A DNA stretch of 46,500 bases from Arcticibacter svalbardensis MN12-7 (GCF_000403135.1 NZ_AQPN01000127.1:1-46500); one strand, 5' to 3'. Positions 1 to 9,815 are shown, counted from the first letter of the stretch. Program-made: numbers and translations. The notes: generated by a model not told the origin, from the letters alone.

Positions 1-1
1 A

Positions 2-2650
2 GTGGTAACAGGTACAGCCGTTGCAACGAGCAAAAGGCAACTGGGTAATGCAATTTCCACGGTGTCAGCCAGAGACATCCAGAATAGTACGGCAACATCG
101 GTAGATCAGGCCATGTCGGGTAAAATTGCTGGTGCACAAATCAGTCAGAACTCAGGGAACCCTGCCGGCGGAATCAGTGTTCGCTTGCGCGGAATCAGCA
201 CAGTAGTTGGTTCCAGTGATCCATTGTACATTGTAGATGGTGTAATTGTCAACAATAGCTCGGATCAGCTGCTTGACCTTGGAGGATATAGTCAGAATCG
301 TATGGTGGACATTAATCCGGCAGATATTGACCATATTGAAATTATTAAAGGTGCAGCAGCGGCAGCAATCTACGGCTCCAGAGCGAGCAATGGTGTAGTA
401 CAACTGTTTACTAAAAGAGGTAAGGCTGGAAAACCGGTTGTTAACTTTTCTACACAGTTCAGATCGAATTCGCTTCGTAAAAAGTTAGAATACAATGAAT
501 ACCCTTTCCGCTTTACGAATACGACGGTTACTGATTTATCGCAAACTGCAGTAGAACGGTATGATTACCAGTCTGATATTTTCAGAGGAGCCATTGGAAC
601 AGAAAACAATATCTCGGTATCCGGAGGCACAGAGAACACCCAATATTTTATGAGCGGTTCTTTTTTAGGAAATCAGGGTATTGTAAACGGCTCTGATTTT
701 AAGAGAGGGGGTGGGAGAATCAGGGTAGATCAAACATTAAATAAATGGTTAAAAGCAACATTTAATTTCAATTACTCGCTTAGCGGCAGTAAGGAAATTC
801 CCAATGGTGGAATTAATGAGGCTTATGGTGCACTGACCGGCTTCATTTTTAGCAATAACTTTATTAATCCGCAGCCTGATCCGGTTACTGGAATCTATCC
901 TTCTACGGCGCCTATCGCTATATTAAGTCGTACTAATCCACTTGAGGCAGTTAATCGTTTTGACTTTTCTCAAAAAACAAGCAGGGTGATTGGCAATCTG
1001 CAATTAACGACAACTCCTGCTAAAGGTTTGTCTGTAAACTACATTTTAGGCTATGACAACTCCACTCAGCTGGGTACAGGTTTTATTCCGGTTGGAAATA
1101 CAACACCATCCTATAACCAGGGTTATTCACGCCGTGCGGATCGGATCGCACTGCTGTTGAACAATGATTTAAACGTAGCCTATAAAACAAAAATAGGTTC
1201 TTCTATTGAGTCGTCAACAGGTTTCGGCGCTACCGCACAAACTGAACATGTAAATAGTTCTTCCATAACGGCTACTCAATTAGGTCCTGTGAGTCAGGTA
1301 GCCTCCAACGGCGCAACTATTCTCTCCGTTGAAAACCGTTCCGTATTGAACATCTTAGGTTTTTATTTGCAGGAGACCTTAGGTTTTAAAGATAAATTGT
1401 TCCTTACCGGTGCCATTAGAAATGACGCAGCTTCTGTTTTTGGATCTAATGAGCGATGGCAATACTATCCTAAGGCCAGTGTAGCCTATATTCTTTCTGA
1501 AGAAGGTTTTTGGAAAAACTCTTCGTTAGCTACCGTAATTCCTAGTTTAAAGTTAAGGGCTTCTTATGGCCAGTCGGGTAACCTGACTGCTATCGGGCCT
1601 TATGATCGAATCACCAGCTACTCCACTGTATCCGTTGGTGGTTTACCGGGTATCGCCTCTCCTGGTTTATTAGGTAACGCAAATATTAAGCCGGAACGAC
1701 AGATCGAAAAAGAGGTGGGAATAGACGCCAGTTTCCTGAATGACCGTTTAGGTCTTGAGTTTTCTTACTACCAGAAAGATGTGGAAGACTTGTTGTTGCA
1801 AGCTAACCTGTCTTTAAGTTCAGGGTTCATAAGCCAGTTCCAAAATATTGGCAACATGACCAATAAAGGTCTGGAAGTATTATTAAGAGGTGTACCGGTT
1901 AAAAGTAAAAATCTACAATGGACCTCTATTGTCAACTTCTCCATCAACAAAAACAAAGTATTTGATATACCAGGTGGCTTAGTCACATTTTCCAATGGTT
2001 TTGGAGCGGTAGCTGCTGTAAATGGTTATGCATTGGGTACGTTTTATGGTGCTAGTTTTGCCCGCAATGCAGATGGTTCCTTATTACTAACGACAGGAGG
2101 ATTACCACAGGTTGAACGAGTAGGACGTACTTCTGCTGGACAACCTACCGGTGCTACTTTGTTAAAGGTTATTGGCGATCCTAATCCTAAATGGACAGGA
2201 TCGTTTATTAATGAAGTGTCCGTTGGCAATAACTGGTCATTCAGGGCACAACTTGATGCTTCTGTGGGAGGCGATATCTTCAACTTTACGAAGAGGGTTG
2301 GTGACCGTGATTTATATGGAGGATTAAAAGGTTACGAGGCTGAGTTAAAGGGTGAAGTCCCGAAAGGCACATCTGCTGCGCTATTTCCAATTTTTGAAAA
2401 CTGGATTGAGGATGGCTCTTTTCTAAAAATACGCGAAGTATCTGTTTCCTATGCGATGAAACCTCAGTTTTTGAAAGGCAATAACATGCGGGTAACCCTT
2501 TCTGGCAGAAACCTGTTCTCTTTTGACAATTACAGTGGTTTTGATCCGGAAACAAATGCTGCAGGTCAAAGCAATGCAGTACGTGGATTTGACTTTGTTG
2601 AGGTACCTATACCAAGAACAATAGCTCTGGCTCTTAATCTAAGCTTCTAA
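2..2650 (+). CDS. SusC/RagA-type TonB-linked outer-membrane transporter, 5' truncated by window edge
   Basis: C-terminal 882 residues of a SusC-family receptor that imports a bound nutrient across the outer membrane with energy from TonB/ExbB/ExbD. The visible part starts near the conserved VVTG segment that opens the plug domain. The plug carries LYIVDG (visible residues 75-80) and IEIIKG followed by AIYGSRASNGV (about 112-132), and the rest is an aromatic-rich 22-strand-type barrel ending in a terminal Phe (NLSF), as outer-membrane proteins usually do. Family members are about 1,000 residues, so the signal peptide and carboxypeptidase-regulatory-like domain lie upstream of the window. The GTG at base 2 is just an internal Val codon, not a start. 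The SusD partner follows 20 bp later. The substrate cannot be read from the sequence. Confidence 0.95.
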   Translation: MVTGTAVATSKRQLGNAISTVSARDIQNSTATSVDQAMSGKIAGAQISQNSGNPAGGISVRLRGISTVVGSSDPLYIVDGVIVNNSSDQLLDLGGYSQNRMVDINPADIDHIEIIKGAAAAAIYGSRASNGVVQLFTKRGKAGKPVVNFSTQFRSNSLRKKLEYNEYPFRFTNTTVTDLSQTAVERYDYQSDIFRGAIGTENNISVSGGTENTQYFMSGSFLGNQGIVNGSDFKRGGGRIRVDQTLNKWLKATFNFNYSLSGSKEIPNGGINEAYGALTGFIFSNNFINPQPDPVTGIYPSTAPIAILSRTNPLEAVNRFDFSQKTSRVIGNLQLTTTPAKGLSVNYILGYDNSTQLGTGFIPVGNTTPSYNQGYSRRADRIALLLNNDLNVAYKTKIGSSIESSTGFGATAQTEHVNSSSITATQLGPVSQVASNGATILSVENRSVLNILGFYLQETLGFKDKLFLTGAIRNDAASVFGSNERWQYYPKASVAYILSEEGFWKNSSLATVIPSLKLRASYGQSGNLTAIGPYDRITSYSTVSVGGLPGIASPGLLGNANIKPERQIEKEVGIDASFLNDRLGLEFSYYQKDVEDLLLQANLSLSSGFISQFQNIGNMTNKGLEVLLRGVPVKSKNLQWTSIVNFSINKNKVFDIPGGLVTFSNGFGAVAAVNGYALGTFYGASFARNADGSLLLTTGGLPQVERVGRTSAGQPTGATLLKVIGDPNPKWTGSFINEVSVGNNWSFRAQLDASVGGDIFNFTKRVGDRDLYGGLKGYEAELKGEVPKGTSAALFPIFENWIEDGSFLKIREVSVSYAMKPQFLKGNNMRVTLSGRNLFSFDNYSGFDPETNAAGQSNAVRGFDFVEVPIPRTIALALNLSF

Positions 2651-2670
2651 ACATTATTCAAAAGACAATC

Positions 2671-3984
2671 ATGAAAAACAGTTATAGATATACTTCATCC
2701 CTGCTTATTGCAGGTTTATTATCGGTTCTCTCCTCCTGCGAGCTTGATCAGGTGAATCCGAATGCAGCTACTGATGCAGATGCGACAACTACCCGTGAAG
2801 GGATCATTGCCCTGAGTATTGGTGAACGCCAGTTTTATTCCACATCAGGATTGACCTCCAATTTGGTTTATCCTTCTGTTACTTCCCGTGAAATTAAAGG
2901 CGTTTCTACGGGCCTCACCACTATTGAGCTGGAAGCCGGCGGATCAACAATCTCCACAAACAACGCGGCTACGTTAAGCTACTGGTCTAACATGCAGCGC
3001 ATCATGCAAATGAGCGAAAGCATTATCAACAATGCCCCACAAATAACTACGCTGGAGAGCACGATGTTAAGTGGAATCATGGCACAGGCTTATCTTTTTA
3101 AAGCGATGGCGCTTGCTGAACTGGCCAGTGCTTTTGAGCAGGTGAATTTAAATACCAGCACTACGGATAAAGTAACATTTGTAGGCCGTGCTGAGGTAAT
3201 GACGGAAGTACTCCGGTTGCTTAATCAGGGCCTGAACGAGGTAAACACTACACCTCCATCAGCTACTTTTACATCTACTGTAACCGGTGCTGATTTTGAT
3301 TTAAAAAACACGCTATATGCAATGCTGGCGCGTTATAACCTAATGGCCGGTCGTTATCAGGATGCATTAACTCAAGCCAATCTGGTTGATCTGACTAAAA
3401 AATCGCAGTTTGTTTATAATACACTAACGATCAATCCGCTATACACCGTTTTTGGGGTAACTAAATCATACCGACCCCGTGCTAATTTCGGTTTAAGTGC
3501 TGATCTATTTGAAGCTGCCGATCAGCGTCTAGGATTCTATCTGACTACACCAACAGCTACTGTAAACACAGATGTGGTAGCTACTCTGTCTGGTTTTTCG
3601 GCACAAACATCCCCTATCCCCGTGTATTTAACTGACGAAATTAAGCTGATCAAAGCAGAGGCAATCTTAAGAAACAATGGTTTACTTGCTGATGCTTTAA
3701 CGCTGATTAATGAAGTAAGGACACAAACTGCTGGCGATCCATTTGGAGTAAACGCTGGGTTACCTGCATATAGTGGTGCCATTTCGAAAGATGCCCTATT
3801 ATTAGAAGTATATAAACAACGGTGTGCTGAATTGTATTTAAGCGGGTTAAAGTGGGAAGATACACGCAGATTTGGACGCCCGACTCCTCCGACAAATAAT
3901 ACAGAAAGTAACCGCGTCTTTTATCCTTATCCGGATCAGGAACGCCTGAATAATTCAAATACACCTGCTGACCCTGCTATCTAA
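2671..3984 (+). CDS. SusD/RagB-family nutrient-binding outer-membrane lipoprotein
   Basis: Surface lipoprotein expected to form the lid on the SusC-type barrel encoded just upstream. It has a lipoprotein signal peptide with lipobox LSSC and acylated Cys23, a helical TPR-like body, and the C-terminal SusD hallmark LYLSGLKWEDTRRFGRP at residues 388-404. At 437 residues it is shorter than the usual 500-600, which suggests smaller ligand-binding loops. The start is fixed by the signal peptide and by the 20-bp spacing from SusC. The ligand is unknown. There is no linked polysaccharide-degrading enzyme in view, only a serine hydrolase, so a glycan substrate should not be assumed. Confidence 0.93.
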   Translation: MKNSYRYTSSLLIAGLLSVLSSCELDQVNPNAATDADATTTREGIIALSIGERQFYSTSGLTSNLVYPSVTSREIKGVSTGLTTIELEAGGSTISTNNAATLSYWSNMQRIMQMSESIINNAPQITTLESTMLSGIMAQAYLFKAMALAELASAFEQVNLNTSTTDKVTFVGRAEVMTEVLRLLNQGLNEVNTTPPSATFTSTVTGADFDLKNTLYAMLARYNLMAGRYQDALTQANLVDLTKKSQFVYNTLTINPLYTVFGVTKSYRPRANFGLSADLFEAADQRLGFYLTTPTATVNTDVVATLSGFSAQTSPIPVYLTDEIKLIKAEAILRNNGLLADALTLINEVRTQTAGDPFGVNAGLPAYSGAISKDALLLEVYKQRCAELYLSGLKWEDTRRFGRPTPPTNNTESNRVFYPYPDQERLNNSNTPADPAI

Positions 3985-4012
3985 AACTGAAGGGTTTAAA
4001 TTTATAAATTTA

Positions 4013-5821
4013 TTGATGAAGAAGGCTATCGTTTTGGTTTTAATATTATTGTCCGCTGTATCTGTAATCTGGGCGCAAAATGCTCCTTTAAAATTGCTTC
4101 AGGAAGAGCAGACAGCAGCCAGAGAGATTGTAGTTTTAACTAACGGCAGTCAGCTCCTGCCGTTAGTATCCTTACAGGATCTTAAAATTGCAACCGTTCA
4201 TATCCATTTTAAAAACGCTGCTTTGCTGGATAGTATGGTTAATAAATACTATGCCGCTGATGCTTTTAATACCGATACGATTAAAGGCACCAATGGATAC
4301 AATGCGCTGAATGACAGACTAAAACTCTATAACTTCATCATCTTTGCACTCTCAGATCAAACACCAGTCAGCGCAGATCTGATTAATTTGATTCAGGAAA
4401 AAAGCAAGACAGGCAAAGCAGTGGTTGTGTTTACCGGCCGCGGAAAGAGTCTGGCCAGACTGAATACATTGACCACACCTGTGCTTTGGTACAAATCGGA
4501 TACTCAGTCTGGAGCATCTGTAGCCGCGCAATTAATTTTTGGCGGCAGGAGCACATCCAACAGATTACAGGAAACTTTTAGTCCCGGTTATAAAAAAGGT
4601 GCTGGTACTTCAATCAGTAAAATCAGGCTCCAATATACATTACCGGAAGATGCAGGCATCAATAGCCAGGCCCTAAGATCTATTGATGCCGTAGTTGAAG
4701 AAGGCATTAAAGCGCGTGCTATGCCGGGAGCCGTGGTATTGGTCGTAAAAGATGGTAAAGTGGTATTTCACCAGGCATACGGAAAGCATACCTATGATGG
4801 AAATGAAGTCATGAAACAAAATGACATCTTCGATCTGGCTTCTGTAACCAAAATATCGGCTACAACAATGGCTGTGATGCGGCTATATGAGCAAAAGCGC
4901 ATTCAATTAGACTCCCCTATCAGCAAGTACATTGCCTTAACCCGTAGCATTCCTGATAAAAAAAATATTGCGGTTAGAGAAGTAATGCTGCATCAGGCTG
5001 GATTTACTCCTTTTATTCCCTTTTATGAGCATTTAAAACCTTCAGACACGAGCAAGGATTCATCGTCATTCTATAGTATTAAAGTGGCTGATGGCTATTT
5101 CATCAGGGGGAATTACTTTGATGAGGTGATGTGGCCGGAGATGCTAAACTCTAAAGTAGTAACAAGGGGCAAATATGTATACAGCGACCTGAGCATGTAT
5201 TTCATGCGTGAAATTATTGAAAAAGCTACCCATGAAAAGCTAAATGCGTATACCTTAAAGGAGTTTTACAATCCTCTGGGCTTACAGGCTACAGGCTTTT
5301 TACCAAGGAACCGTTTCCCTAAAAACCGTATCGTTCCTACTACGGAGAAAGACAGCTGGTTCAGGAATATGCTTTTGCAAGGCTTTGTTCATGATCCGGG
5401 AGCAGCAATGGCAGGTGGGGTAAGTGGACATGCCGGTTTATTTGCCAACGCAAATGATCTGGCCATTTTATTTCAGATGGTATTGAACAAGGGAACTTAC
5501 GGTGGCCGCAGCTATTTTGAACCCGCTACTATCAATCTGTTTACTTCGCGACAATCCACTGTAAGCAGAAGGGGGTTGGGTTTTGACCGCTGGGATCCGG
5601 ATACTACACTGCATTATCCTTCTGCATTGGCTTCTGATCAGACTTTTGGACATACTGGCTATACGGGCACCTGCATTTGGGTTGATCCGAAATATAACCT
5701 GATCTATATCTTTCTTTCTAACCGGGTATATCCGGAAGTGATTGGAAATAAGTTGCAGACTTTAAACATTCGCGGACGAATTCAGGATATTATCTATAAG
5801 GCAATCTTAACTAAAAATTGA
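4013..5821 (+). CDS. Exported serine hydrolase (class C beta-lactamase fold) with an N-terminal GH3 C-domain-like module
   Basis: A signal peptide (about residues 1-22, ending WAQ) is followed by a module resembling the C-terminal sandwich domain of glycoside hydrolase family 3 (AAREIVVLTNGSQLLPL, from about residue 35, to roughly 185) and then a penicillin-binding-protein/class C beta-lactamase domain (about 215-602). The catalytic set is visible: Ser277-x-x-Lys280 (SVTK), Tyr390-Ser-Asp392 in place of YxN, and His547-Thr-Gly549 in place of KTG. This pattern suits an esterase, D-amino acid peptidase or DD-peptidase better than a true beta-lactamase. In Bacteroidota such domains are often fused behind a complete GH3 enzyme; here the GH3 N-terminal catalytic barrel is absent. 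It lies 28 bp behind susD in the same operon. The substrate is unknown. Confidence 0.85.
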   Translation: MMKKAIVLVLILLSAVSVIWAQNAPLKLLQEEQTAAREIVVLTNGSQLLPLVSLQDLKIATVHIHFKNAALLDSMVNKYYAADAFNTDTIKGTNGYNALNDRLKLYNFIIFALSDQTPVSADLINLIQEKSKTGKAVVVFTGRGKSLARLNTLTTPVLWYKSDTQSGASVAAQLIFGGRSTSNRLQETFSPGYKKGAGTSISKIRLQYTLPEDAGINSQALRSIDAVVEEGIKARAMPGAVVLVVKDGKVVFHQAYGKHTYDGNEVMKQNDIFDLASVTKISATTMAVMRLYEQKRIQLDSPISKYIALTRSIPDKKNIAVREVMLHQAGFTPFIPFYEHLKPSDTSKDSSSFYSIKVADGYFIRGNYFDEVMWPEMLNSKVVTRGKYVYSDLSMYFMREIIEKATHEKLNAYTLKEFYNPLGLQATGFLPRNRFPKNRIVPTTEKDSWFRNMLLQGFVHDPGAAMAGGVSGHAGLFANANDLAILFQMVLNKGTYGGRSYFEPATINLFTSRQSTVSRRGLGFDRWDPDTTLHYPSALASDQTFGHTGYTGTCIWVDPKYNLIYIFLSNRVYPEVIGNKLQTLNIRGRIQDIIYKAILTKN

Positions 5822-5832
5822 GTTTAAGATTG
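5802..5832. terminator. Hairpin between convergent genes, possible bidirectional terminator
   Basis: Inverted repeat CAATCTTAACT / AGTTTAAGATTG with one bulged A and an 8-nt loop. It overlaps the stop codon of the serine hydrolase and lies 13 nt beyond the stop of the converging glycosyltransferase. It is AT-rich and has only a short T run, so termination strength is uncertain. Confidence 0.4.
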
Positions 5833-5844
5833 TTTACAAATCCC

Positions 5845-6609
5845 TTAATCGTTTGTCTTTCTATGTTTCAGGTAATAACTGATCAGCTTTGCGGCAATGA
5901 CCACGTGATTAATCAGGTTGGGGATTAAACCATAATGTTTAGTGAAGATTTTAAAACGTTCCTGCAGACTTTGGCGGTGTTTAGCTTTCGACATCCCTCC
6001 TACCAAATATTTGGCAACATAACGATTGGTATTACTGATCTTCTTTGCTTTCTGTACAGCATTGAGGATCCAGTCAATATCGGCACTGAGCTGGTATTGC
6101 AGGTCGTAGGGAGAGATTAAAGATCTTCGGATATAAATGGCCTGGTGCGAGATGCTCATGCCATAGCGAAAGCTGTCGTGCGTAAAAGTAGTAGGTGCCT
6201 CATGTCTTCTGCGTCCCAGACTTTCCCATTGCTCATTATACATTTCCGTTTCTCCATAATAGATATCCGCATTCTCTGCAGAGGCAAATACCTGCTCTAC
6301 GGTATCAGGAGCATAAAGCTCATCCCCGGAATTCATAAATAAAACATAATCACCCGTGGCCAGCGCCAGTCCTTTATTCATCGCATCGTAGATTCCTGCA
6401 TCTTTTCCACTAACGAGTTTGGTAATTTTAGACTGGTATTTCGCAATGACCTCCATGGTACCATCCGTTGAATTGCCATCTATGATAATGTACTCAATAG
6501 CAGGATACGTTTGGTTGATGATAGAAAGAATAGTGCGTTCAATAGCCTTTACGTTGTTATACACGACGGTAATGACACTTAGAACGGGTTGATGATCCTG
6601 ATTATTCAT
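5845..6609 (-). CDS. Glycosyltransferase family 2 (WcaA/WfgS-like)
   Basis: GT-A-fold glycosyltransferase of 254 residues, the usual size. The N-terminal nucleotide-sugar-binding strand LSVITVVYNN (10-19) is followed by IIIDGNSTDGT (41-51), KDAGIYDAMNKG (69-80) and the acidic metal-site region FMNSGDE (91-97), a set typical of the WfgS-like subgroup that builds surface polysaccharide. It probably adds one sugar to a lipid-linked or capsular glycan at the cytoplasmic face. Its start overlaps the end of the upstream GT4 gene by 8 bp, so the two are translationally coupled. It is the last gene of a four-gene minus-strand glycosyltransferase operon. Donor and acceptor sugars cannot be told from the sequence. 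Confidence 0.9.
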   Translation of the reverse strand: MNNQDHQPVLSVITVVYNNVKAIERTILSIINQTYPAIEYIIIDGNSTDGTMEVIAKYQSKITKLVSGKDAGIYDAMNKGLALATGDYVLFMNSGDELYAPDTVEQVFASAENADIYYGETEMYNEQWESLGRRRHEAPTTFTHDSFRYGMSISHQAIYIRRSLISPYDLQYQLSADIDWILNAVQKAKKISNTNRYVAKYLVGGMSKAKHRQSLQERFKIFTKHYGLIPNLINHVVIAAKLISYYLKHRKTND

Positions 6610-7876
6610 GGTAAAGATCTAAATGTTTTTGCGCTATAGTTTCCAGATTGAAATTTTCTGATGCACACTTTCTTGCAGCTGCAGAAAGACCGGCATAATC
6701 AGGATTATTCAGGATCGTATAAATTCCATTCGCTAAATCTTTTGTATCCTTTAGCGAGGCAAGGTAGCCGTTAATGCCATGTTGCACAATATCGGTTACA
6801 CCCGATGTGCGGAATGCGACAACAGGGGTTCCACAAGCTAAACTCTCCAGGGCGGTATAACCCATACTTTCTTCCAATGAAGGGAAAACGAATACATCGG
6901 CAAGACTATACAACTTGACTAATACTAAATCGCTACTTATTTTACCCATAAAACGATGGGCAATAGGGATATCAAGAGAATCACCTTCGGCATTACTGCC
7001 ATAAAATAAAAGGATCATCCTGCCTTTGTCCACCCCTGGATGCGCCAATAAATGAGTAATTGCTTCTTTAAGCTCCGGAAGTCCTTTATGACGATCCGAT
7101 TCGGATGGCATATATCCTGCAAGAATCACTTGTGCCTGTGGATCTATATCAAATTCAGCGCGACATTCCGCTTTATTTAAAGGCCTGAAAATATCGGTTT
7201 CCAATGCATTGGAGATGACCCGTACCTGCTTATTCGCAGAAAGTGAGGCATCAAGAGCACATTGTCCCATCCAAACACTAGGGGCAATAAATGTAAAATC
7301 GAATTTCCGATAAGCTTTACTTTTCGCAAGCCAGGTACGGTGCGAAAGATCGTTTGCCGATGGGGATTTTAATGCGGGACATTCTCCACATTCCTGCTTA
7401 AAATTAGTACATCCGTAACGCACGTGACAACCACCGGTTATGGGATTACTATCGTGAAGGGTCCAGAAAATCTTCTTATTCAGTTGAGCCAGCTCAGCCA
7501 TCTTCGATGGGGATAAAAAGCCATGATTGATCCAATGGATATGAATGACATCAGCATCCTGAAGGACCTTTATCGTTAAGGGTGAAATACCGAAACGCTG
7601 CAGGGAGTAGGGAATTTGCTTTCCCTTTAAAAAGGGCTTAATCAAAAAGCGCTCTGCAAGAATATTACACACTGCCTGGATGCGGCCTACTAATGTATTC
7701 GAAATGGCCGTTACACCGGATTGCGGATTAAACTGGTAAAGACAGATAACCTGCGAATCGATACCAAGTAGCTTTAACCCCTGATTGAGGCGTAATACCG
7801 CCCTTCCTGCCCCTCCGTTGCCATCATAGGTATTGAGATGTATAACTTTCAATCGCTTTTTATTTATTATGGGCAT
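6602..7876 (-). CDS. Glycosyltransferase family 4 (GT-B fold)
   Basis: Retaining GT-B glycosyltransferase of 424 residues. The N-terminal domain has the glycine-rich HLNTYDGNGGAGRAV loop and a central WTLHDSNPITGGCH segment followed by a Cys cluster (CTNFKQECGECP) seen in many GT4 exopolysaccharide enzymes. The C-terminal domain carries the nucleotide-sugar EX7E motif inside FPSLEESMGYTALESLACGTPVVAF. It overlaps its upstream neighbour by 17 bp and its downstream neighbour by 8 bp, so it belongs to one compact operon. A role in capsule, exopolysaccharide or lipopolysaccharide O-unit assembly is inferred from the neighbours; the sugar is unknown. Confidence 0.92.
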   Translation of the reverse strand: MPIINKKRLKVIHLNTYDGNGGAGRAVLRLNQGLKLLGIDSQVICLYQFNPQSGVTAISNTLVGRIQAVCNILAERFLIKPFLKGKQIPYSLQRFGISPLTIKVLQDADVIHIHWINHGFLSPSKMAELAQLNKKIFWTLHDSNPITGGCHVRYGCTNFKQECGECPALKSPSANDLSHRTWLAKSKAYRKFDFTFIAPSVWMGQCALDASLSANKQVRVISNALETDIFRPLNKAECRAEFDIDPQAQVILAGYMPSESDRHKGLPELKEAITHLLAHPGVDKGRMILLFYGSNAEGDSLDIPIAHRFMGKISSDLVLVKLYSLADVFVFPSLEESMGYTALESLACGTPVVAFRTSGVTDIVQHGINGYLASLKDTKDLANGIYTILNNPDYAGLSAAARKCASENFNLETIAQKHLDLYHE

Positions 7877-8783
7877 TAATTTTCCACTTGGTGATTACAT
7901 GATTTAAATACCGGATTCCGCGTTGAAGATAGGTTCCTTTGCGATGCTTCAGGAAATCTTTCACTGCCCTGTAGGCGGTTTCATTTTCCTTAATTACATC
8001 AGGAAATTTAGAAATCCTGAAATTATTCATCTCTCCTGCATAAATGGTGCTTACGCCGGAATGTACTCCTGTACCGTCATGCCCTATATTTTCTATAAGC
8101 GATATGGCCGGATTTAAAGAAAGTCCCTTGTTGAGGAATACGGAAGAGTACCATCTGATGGCCCATGAATTATTCCTTCCATGTTTGAACTCCATCACGT
8201 GTTTCCAGAAGTTCATTGATCCTTCTAATTGAAACTGGTATTTTGAACTGGTATCGAACTTAGAGATAATGGTGTCTATATTGGGTTCAAATTTCTTCCA
8301 TGCTCTATCCCATGTTGCCCATGCCTGACTACTCGCTATGCGTAGTAAAAAGGTTTCGGGAAGATTATTCGCTTTCAGGGGATACATGAAAGCGGTGATA
8401 TGCATCACCTGCTCTACGCCCTGGTATTTTGTTAATCCTTCATTGAAATACTGAAGCGTAAACGGAGAAGTGATGACATCATCTTCAAAAACGATTACCT
8501 TCCCATATTGGTGGGTTAATCGGGTCACACCATCAATAACGGAATTTGCTAATCCAAAATTCTTATCCCTGTTGATCACTTCAACAGATTTAAAACCATC
8601 TACACTTTTAATGAGGTCTCTAACAGCTTTTACATTTTCTTCGTCACCAGCTCTGGCTCCATCGGAAAATATAAATAAACGGGATTCATCAGCCAGAAAA
8701 TTCTTCTGCAGAAAGTTAATGGTCCGGCGAGCATGGTCAGGACGGTTATAAACGAAAAGTGCGATAGGAGCAAAATTTTGCAT
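7860..8783 (-). CDS. GT-A glycosyltransferase, GNT-I/GT2-like
   Basis: Protein of 307 residues opening with PIALFVYNRPDHARRT, then LFIFSDG (36-42), NRDKNFGLANSVIDG (71-85) and VFEDD (98-102), the DXD-type metal-binding site of GT-A enzymes. This layout matches bacterial glycosyltransferases related to the N-acetylglucosaminyltransferase I family. The C-terminal half, rich in Trp and Phe, probably binds the acceptor. It lies 15 bp after the upstream GT2 gene and overlaps the next gene by 17 bp, in the four-gene glycosyltransferase operon. Donor and acceptor are unknown. Confidence 0.82.
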   Translation of the reverse strand: MQNFAPIALFVYNRPDHARRTINFLQKNFLADESRLFIFSDGARAGDEENVKAVRDLIKSVDGFKSVEVINRDKNFGLANSVIDGVTRLTHQYGKVIVFEDDVITSPFTLQYFNEGLTKYQGVEQVMHITAFMYPLKANNLPETFLLRIASSQAWATWDRAWKKFEPNIDTIISKFDTSSKYQFQLEGSMNFWKHVMEFKHGRNNSWAIRWYSSVFLNKGLSLNPAISLIENIGHDGTGVHSGVSTIYAGEMNNFRISKFPDVIKENETAYRAVKDFLKHRKGTYLQRGIRYLNHVITKWKINAHNK

Positions 8784-8798
8784 AGATCTGATTTTAAA

Positions 8799-9815
8799 TT
8801 ATAACTCTTCTGTATTGACGAGTCCTAAATTACCTGCTAATCCGTCATGGACCGCTTTTAAAAATTTAGTGTAATTTTTCTGTTTGGCAGTTAAGATACT
8901 GATGATCCGTTGGCCAAACAAGTATAAAGATTTATTCAGTTGATATATAAGGGGGTTTGTAACAGCAGTGTTGGAATTAAAGAAAATACTGTTGCGTACC
9001 TGGTAATAACTGCGGAAGCTCCATTGATCCAAAAAGATGGAGCGCCATGGCTTTGTTACGTACGTCACACCGTAAGAGCGGTCAATATCCTCGATCTGGC
9101 TACTGGAAACAAGCCATATAGCTCCTCCAGCCTGTGTAATCCGGTAAGTATATTCAGAATCATCGGCATATAAGAAAAAGCGTTCATCGGGGTACCCGAT
9201 CTTTTGCATCAGCTGCCGGTGTAAAAACAAACCACCATAGGGAACATAGGGCATTACGGCAAGTGCTTTTAAGGGTCTGTTTTTGCGAAACTTATCGCGG
9301 AACTTATAGTATTGGTTAACGGGAATTTGAAAAACATTGAAGCCCATAAAACTATTGGGAACCCTGTAATAACGATTTGCATTCTCACCCCGGGCAATAT
9401 TGAGATGCTGTTTGCGGTCAAGCCGTAAAGAAAATAAGGCTTGCTGATCTTGCTTTAAGATATTGCTGTTATTTTCCCAGGCACTAAGGAGTTGCTGTAG
9501 CGCCTCTGTATGGGGAAGGTTATCATCGTCCAGAAGCCAGAGAAAATCAGCGTCAGTTTGGTTGATGAAGCATTCCATTCCGACTTTATAACCTCCTGCA
9601 GAGCCTTTATTATCTGCATTGGTAATTACATGAATCCGATGGTCCTGCAATTCCCTACAGTGAGCATCAACGCTATAAGCGGAAGCATTGTCTACAACAA
9701 TGATACTAGTAACCTCCTCAAGGCTAATTACACGGTTTAGAATTTGCTTTAATAATAACCACCTATCACCATAGGTAACAATTAACACACAAATATTATA
9801 TGTTATCTTTGACAT
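8799..9815 (-). CDS. Glycosyltransferase family 2 (rhamnosyl/galactofuranosyltransferase-like)
   Basis: First gene of the minus-strand glycosyltransferase operon, 338 residues. It shows the GT2 signature set: CVLIVTYGDR (9-18), IIVVDNAS (38-45), NKGSAGGYKVGM (69-80) and the triple-Asp metal site LLDDDN (94-99). The NxGSAGG pattern with LLDDDN is typical of the rhamnosyltransferase/GlfT2 subgroup, which often adds deoxy or furanose sugars. The start codon lies 64 bp from the divergent flippase gene, so the short space between them should hold both promoters; a weak -7 match (TAAACTTG) is visible on the minus strand. The sugar specificity is inference only. Confidence 0.9.
   Translation of the reverse strand: MSKITYNICVLIVTYGDRWLLLKQILNRVISLEEVTSIIVVDNASAYSVDAHCRELQDHRIHVITNADNKGSAGGYKVGMECFINQTDADFLWLLDDDNLPHTEALQQLLSAWENNSNILKQDQQALFSLRLDRKQHLNIARGENANRYYRVPNSFMGFNVFQIPVNQYYKFRDKFRKNRPLKALAVMPYVPYGGLFLHRQLMQKIGYPDERFFLYADDSEYTYRITQAGGAIWLVSSSQIEDIDRSYGVTYVTKPWRSIFLDQWSFRSYYQVRNSIFFNSNTAVTNPLIYQLNKSLYLFGQRIISILTAKQKNYTKFLKAVHDGLAGNLGLVNTEEL

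Noticed and set aside
2-4. GTG at base 2 as a start codon for the SusC gene
   Set aside because: The protein would lack its signal peptide and N-terminal domain; the gene clearly continues upstream of the window.
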